The notes beneath the pieces are model-generated. The model ran no database searches and was not told the DNA's origin. It saw nothing but the letters and a program-made list of their open reading frames with translations. From positions 558,001 to 622,000 of the forward strand of contig NZ_MRDH01000006.1 of assembly GCF_002008225.1 (NCBI RefSeq): DNA of 64,000 bases, read 5' to 3'. The DNA is from Agrobacterium salinitolerans (lineage in GTDB: Bacteria; Pseudomonadota; Alphaproteobacteria; Rhizobiales; Rhizobiaceae). The first letter of the stretch is position 1. Every line of letters starts with the position of its first letter. Positions 48,339 through 57,756 of the stretch are shown here, piece after piece. The translations under genes were made by a program, and so were the position numbers.

Positions 48339-49616
48339 TCAGGCCGAAACGTTGGTCTTTTCTTCCTGGCGGTCCGCATAGATGTAGAGCGGACGGGCGA
48401 CACCGCTGACGACCTCGTCGGAAATGACGACCTCGCGCACGCCTTCCAGCGTCGGCAGTTCGAACATGGTGTCCAGCAGGATCTTTTCCATGATCGAGCG
48501 CAGGCCGCGGGCACCGGTCTTGCGGGTGATCGCCTTACGAGCGATTTCGCGCAGCGCGTCCTCGTGGAAGGTCAGCTCGACATCTTCCATCTCGAACAGG
48601 CGCTGATACTGCTTGACCAGCGCGTTCTTCGGCTCGGACAGGATCTGGATCAGCGCATCTTCGTCTAGGTCTTCCAGCGTCGCCAGAACAGGCAGACGGC
48701 CGATGAATTCCGGAATGAGGCCGAACTTCACCAGATCTTCCGGCTCCAGCTCGCGCAGCACTTCGCCCACACGACGATCGTCTTCCGCCTTGACGGTCGC
48801 ACCGAAGCCGATCGAGGTCTTTTCGCCTCTGGCCGAGATGATCTTGTCAAGGCCGGCGAATGCGCCGCCGCAGATGAACAGGATATTGGTCGTATCCACC
48901 TGCAGGAACTCCTGCTGCGGATGCTTGCGGCCGCCCTGCGGCGGAACGGAAGCGACCGTGCCTTCCATGATCTTCAGAAGCGCCTGCTGAACGCCCTCGC
49001 CCGACACGTCGCGCGTGATGGACGGGTTGTCCGACTTGCGGGAAATCTTGTCGACTTCGTCGATATAGACGATGCCGCGCTGGGCGCGCTCGACATTGTA
49101 ATCCGCAGCCTGCAACAGCTTCAGGATGATGTTTTCCACGTCCTCGCCGACATAACCGGCTTCGGTCAGCGTCGTTGCGTCCGCCATGGTGAAGGGAACG
49201 TCGATGATGCGAGCGAGCGTCTGGGCAAGATAGGTCTTGCCGCAACCCGTCGGACCGACGAGCATGATGTTCGACTTCGCCAGCTCGACATCGCCGTTCT
49301 TGGAGGCGTGCGCAAGGCGCTTGTAGTGGTTGTGAACGGCCACGGACAGGATTTTCTTCGCCTGCTTCTGGCCGATGACATATTCATCGAGGATCTTGAT
49401 GATGTCCTGCGGGGTGGGCACACCCTCGCGCGACTTCACCATAGACGTCTTGTTCTCCTCGCGGATGATGTCCATGCACAATTCGACGCATTCATCACAG
49501 ATGAACACCGTCGGTCCGGCAATGAGTTTCCGGACTTCGTGCTGGCTCTTGCCGCAGAATGAACAATAGAGTGTATTCTTAGAGTCGCCGCCGTTGCTGC
49601 CGCTGACTTTGCTCAT
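48339..49616 (-). CDS. clpX: ClpXP protease ATPase subunit
   Basis: The AAA+ unfoldase that feeds substrates to ClpP. 425 residues with an N-terminal zinc-binding domain (C18, C21, C40, C43), Walker A GPTGCGKT at 121-128, the pore loop [10 protein letters not shown], Walker [12 protein letters not shown], sensor motifs, and IGF-loop region ([12 protein letters not shown]) for ClpP docking. ClpXP clears CtrA and other cell-cycle regulators in alphaproteobacteria. It lies 290 bases downstream of clpP; a TA-rich stretch there (TTTATATATACTAATAT) may hold its own promoter. Confidence 0.97.
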   Translation of the reverse strand: MSKVSGSNGGDSKNTLYCSFCGKSQHEVRKLIAGPTVFICDECVELCMDIIREENKTSMVKSREGVPTPQDIIKILDEYVIGQKQAKKILSVAVHNHYKRLAHASKNGDVELAKSNIMLVGPTGCGKTYLAQTLARIIDVPFTMADATTLTEAGYVGEDVENIILKLLQAADYNVERAQRGIVYIDEVDKISRKSDNPSITRDVSGEGVQQALLKIMEGTVASVPPQGGRKHPQQEFLQVDTTNILFICGGAFAGLDKIISARGEKTSIGFGATVKAEDDRRVGEVLRELEPEDLVKFGLIPEFIGRLPVLATLEDLDEDALIQILSEPKNALVKQYQRLFEMEDVELTFHEDALREIARKAITRKTGARGLRSIMEKILLDTMFELPTLEGVREVVISDEVVSGVARPLYIYADRQEEKTNVSA

Positions 49617-49906
49617 ATCTCTTTCCTTCCAGCACGCCGCAGGTCCGCCAAACGGATCGCGGTCAACTTACCGCCCGCAGATACGGCAGCCCTTGGGGTG
49701 CATCGCCGTATCCGCCTCGTTTCCCGGGGTACTAACCGGTATCAGATACATGAGCTGATACCCGGCTGCAACGAATTCCCCATCAAACCTAGCTACGTCA
49801 TAAAAACTCAACATAGCCTTTATATATACTAATATCGCTTTCTGTTGCGGTTGAAAGCCCCGAAATTACTTTTGCGGCTTCAAACAAACGTCAAAAGCGG
49901 CGCGCC

Positions 49907-50539
49907 TCAATTCGCGACGGCGCCTTCGATTTCCTGGCGCGAGGTCAGGATCTTGTCGATCACGCCCCAGTCCTTCGCCTCGTCTGCATCCATGAAATGG
50001 TCGCGATCAAGGGTTTTTTCAACCTCTTCGAGCGTACGGCCGGTGTGCTTCACGTAGACTTCATTGAGACGGCGCTTCATCTTGATGATGTCGCGGGCGT
50101 GGCGCTCGATGTCCGATGCCTGCCCCTGGAAACCGCCGGAAGGCTGGTGAACCATGATGCGGGCGTTCGGGGTCGCAAAACGCATTCCCTTTTCACCGGC
50201 GGCGAGAAGCAGCGAGCCCATGGACGCGGCCTGGCCGACGCAGAGCGTCGAGACCGCAGGGCGAATGAACTGCATCGTGTCGTAGATCGCCATACCGGCG
50301 GTCACGACGCCACCCGGCGAGTTGATGTAGAGCGCAATTTCCTTCTTGGGGTTTTCAGCCTCGAGGAAAAGCAGCTGCGCGCAGACGAGCGACGCCATCT
50401 GGTCCTCCACCGGGCCGGTGAGGAAAATGATGCGTTCCTTGAGAAGACGGGAAAATATGTCGTAGGAGCGTTCGCCGCGATTGGTCTGCTCAACGACCAT
50501 CGGCACCAGAGCCATGGCGGTATCAACTGGATTTTTCAT
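49907..50539 (-). CDS. clpP: ATP-dependent Clp protease proteolytic subunit
   Basis: A tetradecameric serine protease. 210 residues; catalytic triad S106 ([12 protein letters not shown]), H131 ([12 protein letters not shown]) and D180 (LDRDHFMD), with spacing identical to E. coli. The short N-terminal stretch ([20 protein letters not shown]) contains the propeptide or axial loop. A sigma32-type promoter precedes it. Confidence 0.97.
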   Translation of the reverse strand: MKNPVDTAMALVPMVVEQTNRGERSYDIFSRLLKERIIFLTGPVEDQMASLVCAQLLFLEAENPKKEIALYINSPGGVVTAGMAIYDTMQFIRPAVSTLCVGQAASMGSLLLAAGEKGMRFATPNARIMVHQPSGGFQGQASDIERHARDIIKMKRRLNEVYVKHTGRTLEEVEKTLDRDHFMDADEAKDWGVIDKILTSRQEIEGAVAN

Positions 50540-50610
50540 GTCCGTCCTTTGTCAAACTCTGCCCTTCGCGGAAAGCCGCTCCGGAATCACTTCTAACCTT
50601 CATACTCCCT

Positions 50611-50640
50611 ACATAGAGTGTCCCTGCCCCGTACTTCAAG
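50611..50640 (-). promoter_or_regulatory. Sigma32 (RpoH) promoter of clpP
   Basis: On the minus strand CTTGAA (50635-50640), a 17-base spacer and TCTATGT (50611-50617). This agrees with the alphaproteobacterial heat-shock consensus CTTG-N17/18-CYTATNT at all but one position. It is 71 bases upstream of the clpP start. Confidence 0.6.
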
Positions 50641-50922
50641 ACACGAAGCCGCATATCCTTAACGGCTCAACAGCGTTTGCAGGCCTTTCAGGCCGAGGTT
50701 GACAGGGCTTTCGGACCGGGCGGCGCCAGCCGGGCCTCTTTCCCACGCTGCCACCATTTTTTTACTATGGCGCGCGACGACGGCAAAAATCGCCCGCCAT
50801 GCACAGATATAACTTCTCACCGGCAAGAACTCGTTAGTATTTGCTGCTGATACTGGCCAGCGAATTTCCGGTTCCCGTTGGGGAATGGGCCCATCCGGGC
50901 GAAATGGCAGCTCAACAATTCC

Positions 50923-50961
50923 AGCGGGCATAACGCACCTCGTGCGGAAGGGCCCGCTTTT
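50923..50961 (+). terminator. Terminator-like hairpin in the leader of the GGDEF gene
   Basis: AGCGGGC (50923-50929) pairs with GCCCGCT (50952-50958), enclosing GCAC/GTGC, and is followed by TTTT. It lies 30 bases ahead of the start codon, so it may act as an attenuator or end upstream transcription. Confidence 0.45.
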
Positions 50962-50991
50962 ACCGCATTATGGCGCAGATAGGATTTTGCA

Positions 50992-52239
50992 ATGCTGGAT
51001 GCAAAGACGAGCACGCTACTGTGGGCGGCGGAGACGCTCACCCTTGCCGTGCTTTTGGGAACGCTGTGGCTGCACCGCCCTTCCCGCCGGCATAATCTCT
51101 ATTTCGCGGCCGGTTTCCTCGCCACGGGCATCGGCACGGTAATGGTGGCGCTTCGTGGGGATATTTCCAGTTTTTTGTCCATCCAGGTCGGCAATACGCT
51201 CGCACTTTCCGCCTTCGGGTTCTGGCTTGCGGGCCTGCTGTGCTTCGAACAGCGGAAAATCGGCGGCTGGGTCGCCATTCCGGCTCTGCTGTGGATCGCG
51301 GGAATGTTCCTGCCGCCCGTGCGTGAAAATATGGTGCCCCGCATCCTGCTCTATCACGCCAGTGCCGCCACCGGTTATTTCATGCTCGCCGGCGTCCTTC
51401 TGGCCAGCAAGGCGCGCGCCTCACGCAGCCGCCGGGTTTTAGCCGCAATTCTGATCATGCAGGCTTTTGCCGGGGCGTTTGTCGCATCCATCGTCATACC
51501 GGCCAATGCCGCGGCCCCCAACGCTATTCCGCTGACATCGGCGCTCGCCTTTTCCGGCATGCTCGGCTTCACGGCCATCATCATGATCAGTGCCAAGATC
51601 ATCATGGAAGACACAGAAACGCGCCTTCACCGGCTCGCCATGACCGATCATCTGACCGGCGTTCTTAACCGTCGCGGCCTGCTGGAGGAGTTTGAGCGCA
51701 TCAAGAAGAAGTCGCCGGCCTCCAGCCGTTACGTGGCGCTGGTGCTGTTCGATATCGACCATTTCAAGAAGATAAACGACAGATACGGCCACCAGTCCGG
51801 CGATGCGGTCCTCGTGCATTTCTGTAATATCGCACAGCGTACGATCGGCGATCGCGGGCTTTTCGTCAGGATGGGCGGCGAAGAATTCGCCCTGGTTGCC
51901 GAAGTGGAAAGCTCTTCCAGCACCGCGGCGCTTGCAGAAGCCATCCGCAGCAATCTGCGCCTTTCGAAGATCAGTTCGCGCGGTGAAGGTATCGAGGTGA
52001 CCACCAGCGTCGGCATATCGGAAGCCATGATCAAGGATGCCGACCTGAATACGATGATGACAGAAGCCGACCGCGCGCTTTATGCCGCCAAGAAGGCCGG
52101 GCGCAACCGGACCGTCATCCATGTCAATTCGGCCAATGTCGTCGTGCCAGCTTCGGACCGCGACGAAAATCCGATGGACAACAATGCCGACCGCCAGGTG
52201 GCGGCGCTGAACCGGATATCCGCCATCGCCGGCCGGTGA
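50992..52239 (+). CDS. Membrane-bound GGDEF diguanylate cyclase
   Basis: A 415-residue protein. The first 200 residues hold about six membrane helices (TLTLAVLLGTLWLH, NLYFAAGFLATGIGTVMVAL, VAIPALLWIAGMFLP, GYFMLAGVLLAS, AILIMQAFAGAFVASIVI, ALAFSGMLGFTAIIMISAKI), a MASE-like sensor. The GGDEF domain (about 215-385) has DHLTGVLNRRG, DIDHFKKINDRYGHQSGD and the active GGEEF loop. The five-residue-upstream I-site is GDRG, not RxxD, so feedback inhibition by cyclic-di-GMP is probably absent. The tail (about 385-415) is hydrophilic. Confidence 0.9.
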   Translation: MLDAKTSTLLWAAETLTLAVLLGTLWLHRPSRRHNLYFAAGFLATGIGTVMVALRGDISSFLSIQVGNTLALSAFGFWLAGLLCFEQRKIGGWVAIPALLWIAGMFLPPVRENMVPRILLYHASAATGYFMLAGVLLASKARASRSRRVLAAILIMQAFAGAFVASIVIPANAAAPNAIPLTSALAFSGMLGFTAIIMISAKIIMEDTETRLHRLAMTDHLTGVLNRRGLLEEFERIKKKSPASSRYVALVLFDIDHFKKINDRYGHQSGDAVLVHFCNIAQRTIGDRGLFVRMGGEEFALVAEVESSSSTAALAEAIRSNLRLSKISSRGEGIEVTTSVGISEAMIKDADLNTMMTEADRALYAAKKAGRNRTVIHVNSANVVVPASDRDENPMDNNADRQVAALNRISAIAGR

Positions 52240-52321
52240 TGATGTAACCATTCAGTGACATGCGCAGAGTTATCGCAATGGATTTGTCTCCCTTCCCAAA
52301 GCGCCGCGCGCGGAATAGACC

Positions 52322-53575
52322 ATGGGCATGACAGCGACATTTCCCTTTCTCAAAATCGACCACGCCACCCGCCGCATCTCCCTCGATGCCCGCGACCCGG
52401 CCTTCTACAACGATCCGAACCCGGTTTATGCGGCCCTGCACGCGCAATGTCCCACTTTCTACTGGGAAGAGCAGCGGCAATGGTTCTTCACCGGTTACGA
52501 CCATGTCAGCGCCCTTCTGCGCGACCGCCGCTTCGGACGGCAGATACTGCATGTGGCTAGCCGCGAGGAAATCGGCCTGCCGCAGCCGCTGGAACATGTG
52601 AAGCATTTCGACGCCGCCGAGCAGCATTCGCTTCTGGAGCTCGAGCCGCCGGAGCACACACGGCTGCGCACGCTCATCAACCGCGCCTTCGTGTCGCGGC
52701 ACGTCGACAAGATGAAGCCGGAAATAGAGGAACTCGCCAACCGCCTCATCGACGCCTTCGAAAGCAAGGGCGAAACGGAACTGCTCTCGTCTTATGCCGA
52801 TATCATCCCGGTGACGATGATCGCCCGTATGATCGGAATTCCCGAGGAAATGGGGCCGCAGCTTCTGAAATGGTCGCATGCCTATGTCGGCATGTACATG
52901 TTCAAGCGCACGCCCGAAGACGAGCTTCTGGCCGACAGGGCCGCGCATGAATTTTCAGACTATGTACGCAGCGTGATCGCAGAGCGTCGGGCAGAGCCGA
53001 AAGACGATCTGCTGAGCCACATGATCCATACGCAGCACAAGGGCCAGTATCTGACCGACGATGAGCTCGTCTCCACCACCATCGTGCTGTTGAATGCCGG
53101 GCACGAGGCGACCGTACACCAGATCGGCAATTCCGTGCGCATCATTCTGGAAAGCGGCATCTCCCCCGAGGTCCTGTTCCGCGACGAGACGGCAACCGAG
53201 CGGACAGTGGAGGAGACGCTGCGCATCTGCGCCCCAGTGCATATTTTCCAACGCTGGGTTCTGGAGCCAGTCGAAATCGACGGCGTCGCGTTCAAGCGCG
53301 GCGACAAGGTCAGCCTTATCCTGGCCGCCGCCAACCTCGATCCGGCGAAATTTTCCGACCCTCTGGCCTTCCAGCCGGACCGCAACAAAGGCGCCAACGT
53401 CTCCTTCGGCGCCGGCATTCATTTCTGCATCGGCGCACCACTTGCAAGACTGGAACTCAATCTCGCCCTGCCCCTGCTTTTCAAACGTCTGCCGGGCCTG
53501 AAGATCGCCGAGCCGCCCAAGGTGAAGGACGTCTATCATTTCCATGGTCTGGAGCGGCTCGACCTGGCGTGGTGA
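52322..53575 (+). CDS. Cytochrome P450
   Basis: A soluble heme-thiolate monooxygenase of 417 residues. Features in order are the C-helix EPPEHTRLRTLINRAF, the I-helix oxygen-binding LLNAGHEATVHQIGN, the ExxR motif in VEETLRI, and the heme loop FGAGIHFCIGAPLARLE with axial ligand C369. It resembles bacterial class I P450s needing a ferredoxin and reductase; neither is adjacent. The substrate is unknown. It begins 82 bases after the diguanylate cyclase gene on the same strand, but no functional link is evident. Confidence 0.93.
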   Translation: MGMTATFPFLKIDHATRRISLDARDPAFYNDPNPVYAALHAQCPTFYWEEQRQWFFTGYDHVSALLRDRRFGRQILHVASREEIGLPQPLEHVKHFDAAEQHSLLELEPPEHTRLRTLINRAFVSRHVDKMKPEIEELANRLIDAFESKGETELLSSYADIIPVTMIARMIGIPEEMGPQLLKWSHAYVGMYMFKRTPEDELLADRAAHEFSDYVRSVIAERRAEPKDDLLSHMIHTQHKGQYLTDDELVSTTIVLLNAGHEATVHQIGNSVRIILESGISPEVLFRDETATERTVEETLRICAPVHIFQRWVLEPVEIDGVAFKRGDKVSLILAAANLDPAKFSDPLAFQPDRNKGANVSFGAGIHFCIGAPLARLELNLALPLLFKRLPGLKIAEPPKVKDVYHFHGLERLDLAW

Positions 53576-53613
53576 AATCTGACTGTTAAAGTATTCGAAC
53601 GGGGCATCCGGCC

Positions 53614-53958
53614 TCACAGCCGGATAACGTAATCCTTCCGCGTGGTTTCCACGACCTCCCAGGTGCCGGTGAAGCCCGGGCGCAGGACAATCCTGTCACC
53701 CGGCCTCAGATCGCGCGGTGTGCCGCCGTCTTCGGTCAGGATGGAATGGCCTTCGAGAATGCTGAAATATTCCCATTCATCATAGACCACCCGCCATTTG
53801 CCCGGCGTAGACTGCCAGATGCCGGCATAGATGCCGCCGGGAGCCTCTTCGAGATTCCATGTCGTGAATTTGGGATCACCTGATATCAGTCTTTCCGGCA
53901 CGGGCGCGCCGTGCTCCACCTCAACGGCGCTGCTTTCAAAAGACACAAGATTTGTCAT
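53614..53958 (-). CDS. Cupin-domain (DUF861) protein
   Basis: A 114-residue single-domain cupin with the cupin_3 pattern: KFTTWNLEEAPGGIYAGIWQ, EWEYFSILEGHSILTEDGG and LRPGDRIVLRPGFTGTWEVV. Similar proteins bind small ligands, and the ureidoglycolate family is related. Function unassigned. It is 12 bases downstream of the sulfhydrylase gene, so it is probably cotranscribed. A 7-bp hairpin (ATCCGGC/GCCGGAT, 53606-53625) straddles its stop codon. Confidence 0.88.
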   Translation of the reverse strand: MTNLVSFESSAVEVEHGAPVPERLISGDPKFTTWNLEEAPGGIYAGIWQSTPGKWRVVYDEWEYFSILEGHSILTEDGGTPRDLRPGDRIVLRPGFTGTWEVVETTRKDYVIRL

Positions 53959-53970
53959 CGCGGCAGGTCC

Positions 53971-55254
53971 TCAGATTTTTTCAAAGGACTGTTCGAGATC
54001 GGCGATGATGTCCTTGACGTCCTCAATGCCGATCGACAAGCGCACCACATCCGGCCCGGCGCCGGCGGCCGTTTGCTGTTCCGGCGTCAACTGCGCATGA
54101 GTGGTGGAGGCCGGGTGGATGACGAGCGAGCGTGTATCACCGATATTGGCGAGATGCGAAAAAAGCTGCAGCCCTTCCACCAATGCCTTGCCGGCGGCAT
54201 AACCGCCCTTGACGCCGAAGGTGAAGACGGAGCCCGCCCCCTTCGGCGAATAATGCTGCTGGATGGCATGGTTGTCGCTGTCCTCCAGACCCGCATAATG
54301 CACCCAGCCGACTTTGGGATGTGCCTTCAGCCATTTCGCGACGGCGAGCGCATTGTCGGAATGGCGCTGAACGCGCAGCGGCAGCGTCTCTATTCCGGTC
54401 AGGATCAGGAAGGCGTTGAAGGGCGAAATTGCCGGGCCGAGATCCCGTAATCCCAGAACGCGGCAGGCGATGGCAAAGGCGAAATTGCCGAAGGTCTGGT
54501 GCAGCACGACGCCGGAATATTCCGGCCGCGGCTGCGACAGCGCCGGGAACTTATCGGTCGCCGACCAATCGAAGGTGCCGCCATCGACAATGATGCCGCC
54601 CATGGAATTGCCGTGTCCGCCAAGGAATTTCGTCAGCGAATGTAGCACGATATCTGCGCCGTGTTCCAGCGGCCGCAGCAGATAGGGGCTCGCCATGGTG
54701 TTGTCCACGATGAGTGGCAGACCGTGGCGGTGGGCGACATCGGCGATTGCGGCGACATCCACGAAAGTACCGCCCGGATTGGCGAGGCTTTCGATGAAGA
54801 CGGCACGGGTACGATCATCGATCTGCGCCTCGAAGCTCGCCGGGTCCGCGGCATCTGCCCAGCGCACCTGCCAGTCGAAACCCTTGAAGGCGTGGCCGAA
54901 CTGGTTGATCGAGCCGCCATAAAGCTGGCGGGCCGCGACGAAATTATCGCCGGATTGCATGAGCGTGTGGAACACCAGCAATTGCGCTGCGTGGCCGGAA
55001 GCGACGGCAAGCGCCGCCGTGCCACCTTCGAGCGCCGCCACGCGCTCCTCCAGAACCGCCTGGGTGGGATTCATGATGCGGGTGTAGATATTGCCGAACT
55101 CTTTCAATCCGAACAGGGCGGCGGCGTGATCGGCATCGCGGAAAGCATAGGCCGTGGTCTGATAAATGGGCGTGGCGCGCGCGCCGGTGGTCGGATCAGG
55201 CTGCGCGCCTGCGTGAACGGCCAGCGTCGAAAAACCGGGATTGTTGCTCGGCAT
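53971..55254 (-). CDS. metY: O-acetylhomoserine aminocarboxypropyltransferase (sulfhydrylase)
   Basis: A PLP enzyme that makes homocysteine from O-acetylhomoserine and sulfide. 427 residues of the Cys/Met metabolism family; PLP lysine K209 in LHSLTKFLGGHGNSMGG. Phosphate- and substrate-binding segments include NIYTRIMNPTQAVLEERVAA and ALAVASGHAAQLLVF. Family members with this architecture are annotated MetY; a related cystathionine gamma-synthase-type activity cannot be excluded. A ribosome-binding site GGAGGAAAC precedes the ATG. It sits between a CoA-binding protein gene and a cupin gene on the same strand. Confidence 0.92.
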   Translation of the reverse strand: MPSNNPGFSTLAVHAGAQPDPTTGARATPIYQTTAYAFRDADHAAALFGLKEFGNIYTRIMNPTQAVLEERVAALEGGTAALAVASGHAAQLLVFHTLMQSGDNFVAARQLYGGSINQFGHAFKGFDWQVRWADAADPASFEAQIDDRTRAVFIESLANPGGTFVDVAAIADVAHRHGLPLIVDNTMASPYLLRPLEHGADIVLHSLTKFLGGHGNSMGGIIVDGGTFDWSATDKFPALSQPRPEYSGVVLHQTFGNFAFAIACRVLGLRDLGPAISPFNAFLILTGIETLPLRVQRHSDNALAVAKWLKAHPKVGWVHYAGLEDSDNHAIQQHYSPKGAGSVFTFGVKGGYAAGKALVEGLQLFSHLANIGDTRSLVIHPASTTHAQLTPEQQTAAGAGPDVVRLSIGIEDVKDIIADLEQSFEKI

Positions 55255-55327
55255 GATGTTTCCTCCATTGGAATTTTGGAGGGATCATAATGCCTTGGCG
55301 GCAAATGATAAGTGCAATCCGTACCAA

Positions 55328-55762
55328 CTATCGCGCAATATTGAGACGCGGATACTCAATTGCGGGGCAACGGTCCATCACCACGTCCATGCCATAGGCT
55401 TCCGCCTTGGCGGCGGCATTGTCATCGCGAACGGAGAGCTGGCCCCAGATCACCGAAGGGCGGTCAGGCAGCAATATCGCCTCTTCGACAATGGCCAACA
55501 AATATTCCGGCGCCCGGAAAACGTCGATCATGTCCACCGGCTCGGGAATATCGGCGAGTTTGGCATAGACCTTCTGCCCCAATATCTCCTTGCCCGCCTG
55601 GCCAGGATTGACCGGAAACACGCGATACCCCTTGGACAGCAGAAAGCGCATCACGCCGTGGCTGGGCCTGTCGGGATTGGGAGAAGCACCCAGCAGGGCG
55701 ATGGTTTTGACGTCAGTCAGAATTTTTCTGAGGTACTCGGGTTCATAACTATCATGCTGCAT
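55328..55762 (-). CDS. CoA-binding domain protein
   Basis: A 144-residue Rossmann-fold protein of the YccU-like CoA_binding_2 family: KTIALLGASPNPDRPSHGVM (nucleotide-binding), YRVFPVNPGQAGKEILGQKV, VDMIDVFRAPEYLLAIVEEA and CPAIEYPRLNI near the C-terminus. Its function is not established. The gene precedes metY by 73 bases. The pair recurs in alphaproteobacteria as I recall, which suggests a link to sulfur-amino-acid metabolism. Confidence 0.9.
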   Translation of the reverse strand: MQHDSYEPEYLRKILTDVKTIALLGASPNPDRPSHGVMRFLLSKGYRVFPVNPGQAGKEILGQKVYAKLADIPEPVDMIDVFRAPEYLLAIVEEAILLPDRPSVIWGQLSVRDDNAAAKAEAYGMDVVMDRCPAIEYPRLNIAR

Positions 55763-56667
55763 GTCAACTTATCCCTTCTGGAGCATCGCATTGTTTGAAG
55801 AATACCAATGCAGGTGCGCCATTTAAAAGCGCCCGAGCATGGCGTCTCATGCATAATTCCACCGACGCATTCCTGACGCTGCCGGTTGCGCCCGTCCTTT
55901 CTATCTAGGAAGGTTCTTCGCTTTCTTGAACCCCTGCCGATCTGTTTGACCGCCATTACCGCAGACTCCATGTCGCGAAGAGGCGCTTTTTTCGTTCACG
56001 CAAAATGATTTCACCAAACGCCAGAACGCCAGTTTTATTGACTATTCTTGCCCAGTTTTCGAAATGACGCGAATTGTCGCAAATGCGGGCTTAAACAACA
56101 TTAGCGTGAAATTCATGCGCCCTTCGTCTCCTGTTTGTTTTCATTCCGTTCGCAGGAAAATTAGACATGTCTAATTTTCAAAAAGTTATTCAGTAAATCA
56201 ATCCTTATACGAACCTGCAACGTTACAGAGCCTGATTGAGGAGAGATTTGAAATTTTTTTTCATGCGCGCCTCCCCCCGATTGATACAGTTAGAGCCCGA
56301 GGAGCCGTCGGATATCCATCAGGATATTTGACAAAACAGGTAGTATTTTGAGCGAAAATTGATCCCGACGCGAAACTAGAAGCTGTGCATGCGACGCTCC
56401 TACCTCCATCTGGCGGATGAAATTGTGAGCAGAAGGCCATATCGCCCCGACGCAAAATCATTCCACTGATCCGTGACATGCACAAAGCATAAAGTTTACG
56501 CGCGTCGCAGTATCCGCCGCAATCACAGGCTATTTGCGGACGGCTCCACCGCGCAAAACGTGTACGCGAACAATTGGGAAAGGCTTGCCGCGCGTAGCGA
56601 AAATCGATTCCGGTTTTCAAACCGATGCTGTAGGTTGCCCAAAGTAGCCCGCGAGCGAGTCTCTATT
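55763..56667. other. 900-base gene-free, AT-rich stretch
   Basis: Between the divergent CoA-binding and EamA genes. The reading frames present lack credible starts, codon bias or recognisable products. The notable element is a perfect palindrome at 56156-56179. A T-run occurs at 56255-56263, and AT content is above that of the neighbours between about 55980 and 56350. Confidence 0.55.
56156..56179. repeat. Perfect 24-bp palindrome (operator-like)
   Basis: The half-site GAAAATTAGACA (56156-56167) is followed immediately by its exact reverse complement (56168-56179), with core TTAGACATGTCTAA. Perfect palindromes of this size with no loop are typical of dimeric repressor operators (TetR or MarR type) rather than terminators. 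The nearest genes are about 400 bases (left) and 490 bases (right) away. Confidence 0.6.
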
Positions 56668-57504
56668 GTGACATTTGACATTCTTCTTCTGGTGCTCATG
56701 GGCGCGATGCTGCATGCCGGATGGAATGCGCTGGTCAAAGCCGGATCCGACAAATCGCTGGACGCCTCGCTGATCGCGGCTGGCGCTGCGGCCTGTTCGC
56801 TGCCGTTTCTACCTTTCCTGCCATTTCCAGCTCCGGTCGCCATTCCTTTCCTGATCGCTTCGGCCGTTCTGCAATTCGCCTATTTCCGGCTTGTCGCCGC
56901 CGCCTATACGATCGGCGACATCGGCCTTGTCTACCCCGTCATGCGCGGCGTGGCGCCCCTGATCGTCGCTGCGACGAGCAGTCTGTTCCTGAGCGAGATT
57001 TTGAGCCCGGTGGCGCTTGCCGGCATCGCCATCATCTCAGTCGGCATCCTGACGCTCGCTTTCGAGGCGCGGCGCGGCGGCGCAAAGGCGATCATGGTCG
57101 CCCTGCTCAACGCCTTCGTGATCGCATCCTACACCTTCGTCGACGGTGTCGGCGCAAGGCTTTCCGGCAACGCCATCTCCTATACGCTGTGGATGTCGCT
57201 TCTGCCGCCCGTGCTGCTTTTCGGCTTTGCCCTTTACCGGCGCGGTGTGGGCCCGGTCGCAAACCATGCCCGGCGCAACTGGCGGCGCGGACTGATCGGC
57301 GGCGGCGGCTCCATTCTCTCTTACGGGCTGGCGCTCTACGCCATGACCAAGGCGCCTGTCGCGGTCGTCGCGGCGCTCCGGGAAACCTCCATTCTCTTTG
57401 CACTGGTGATCTCCGTGGTGATCCTGAAGGAACGCGCCAGCGTCTGGCGTTATCTTGCCGGAGGCATCATTGCAGCAGGCGTTCTGGTGATGCGACTGGG
57501 GTAA
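56668..57504 (+). CDS. EamA (DMT) family transporter
   Basis: A 278-residue inner-membrane carrier with ten helices in two EamA repeats (GAMLHAGWNALVKAGSDKSL at the start; second repeat from about 145; final VVILKERASVWRYLAGGIIA). The substrate is unknown. Start GTG 56668 is where hydrophobic sequence begins; the frame runs upstream to 56473 but that part is hydrophilic, Arg-rich and lies in the gene-free stretch. Confidence 0.87.
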   Translation: MTFDILLLVLMGAMLHAGWNALVKAGSDKSLDASLIAAGAAACSLPFLPFLPFPAPVAIPFLIASAVLQFAYFRLVAAAYTIGDIGLVYPVMRGVAPLIVAATSSLFLSEILSPVALAGIAIISVGILTLAFEARRGGAKAIMVALLNAFVIASYTFVDGVGARLSGNAISYTLWMSLLPPVLLFGFALYRRGVGPVANHARRNWRRGLIGGGGSILSYGLALYAMTKAPVAVVAALRETSILFALVISVVILKERASVWRYLAGGIIAAGVLVMRLG

Positions 57505-57594
57505 AACGGCCCCGCCTGATGAGGTAAAATAATACCCCATGATCAAGTCATTGTTTTTTCTATCTTATTTTTACGGCCTCCAAAACCCGTCATA

Positions 57595-57623
57595 TTGACG
57601 CTTTCGTTCGCGCACCGTATAAG
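57595..57623 (+). promoter_or_regulatory. Sigma70 promoter of rplM-rpsI
   Basis: TTGACG (57595-57600), a 17-base spacer and TATAAG (57618-57623). A near-consensus housekeeping promoter giving a leader of about 125 bases before rplM. Confidence 0.75.
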
Positions 57624-57702
57624 CGCGCCAGATCGGATTCCAGCCGGAATTGGGTCATTTGCGGTTGTCTTTCACGGCAACCAAACCAAGCAACAAGAAA
57701 CG

Positions 57703-57734
57703 CCCGTATGCTCTTCATGCAAGAGGATGACGGG
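57703..57734 (+). promoter_or_regulatory. Stem-loop in the rplM leader
   Basis: CCCGT (57703-57707) pairs with ACGGG (57730-57734), and inside it CTCTT (57711-57715) pairs with AAGAG (57721-57725). It lies 22 bases before the rplM start. Ribosomal-protein leaders of this kind often bind the encoded protein; that role is inferred. Confidence 0.4.
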
Positions 57735-57756
57735 TCCACGTTAGAAAGTGAAATTC

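Noticed and set aside
55255..55327. Possible SAM riboswitch ahead of metY
   Set aside because: The 73-base gap does not show the SAM-II pseudoknot pattern; only a good ribosome-binding site is visible.
56261..56620. 119-codon minus-strand frame in the gene-free stretch before the EamA gene
   Set aside because: No ribosome-binding site, mixed composition, no recognisable motif.
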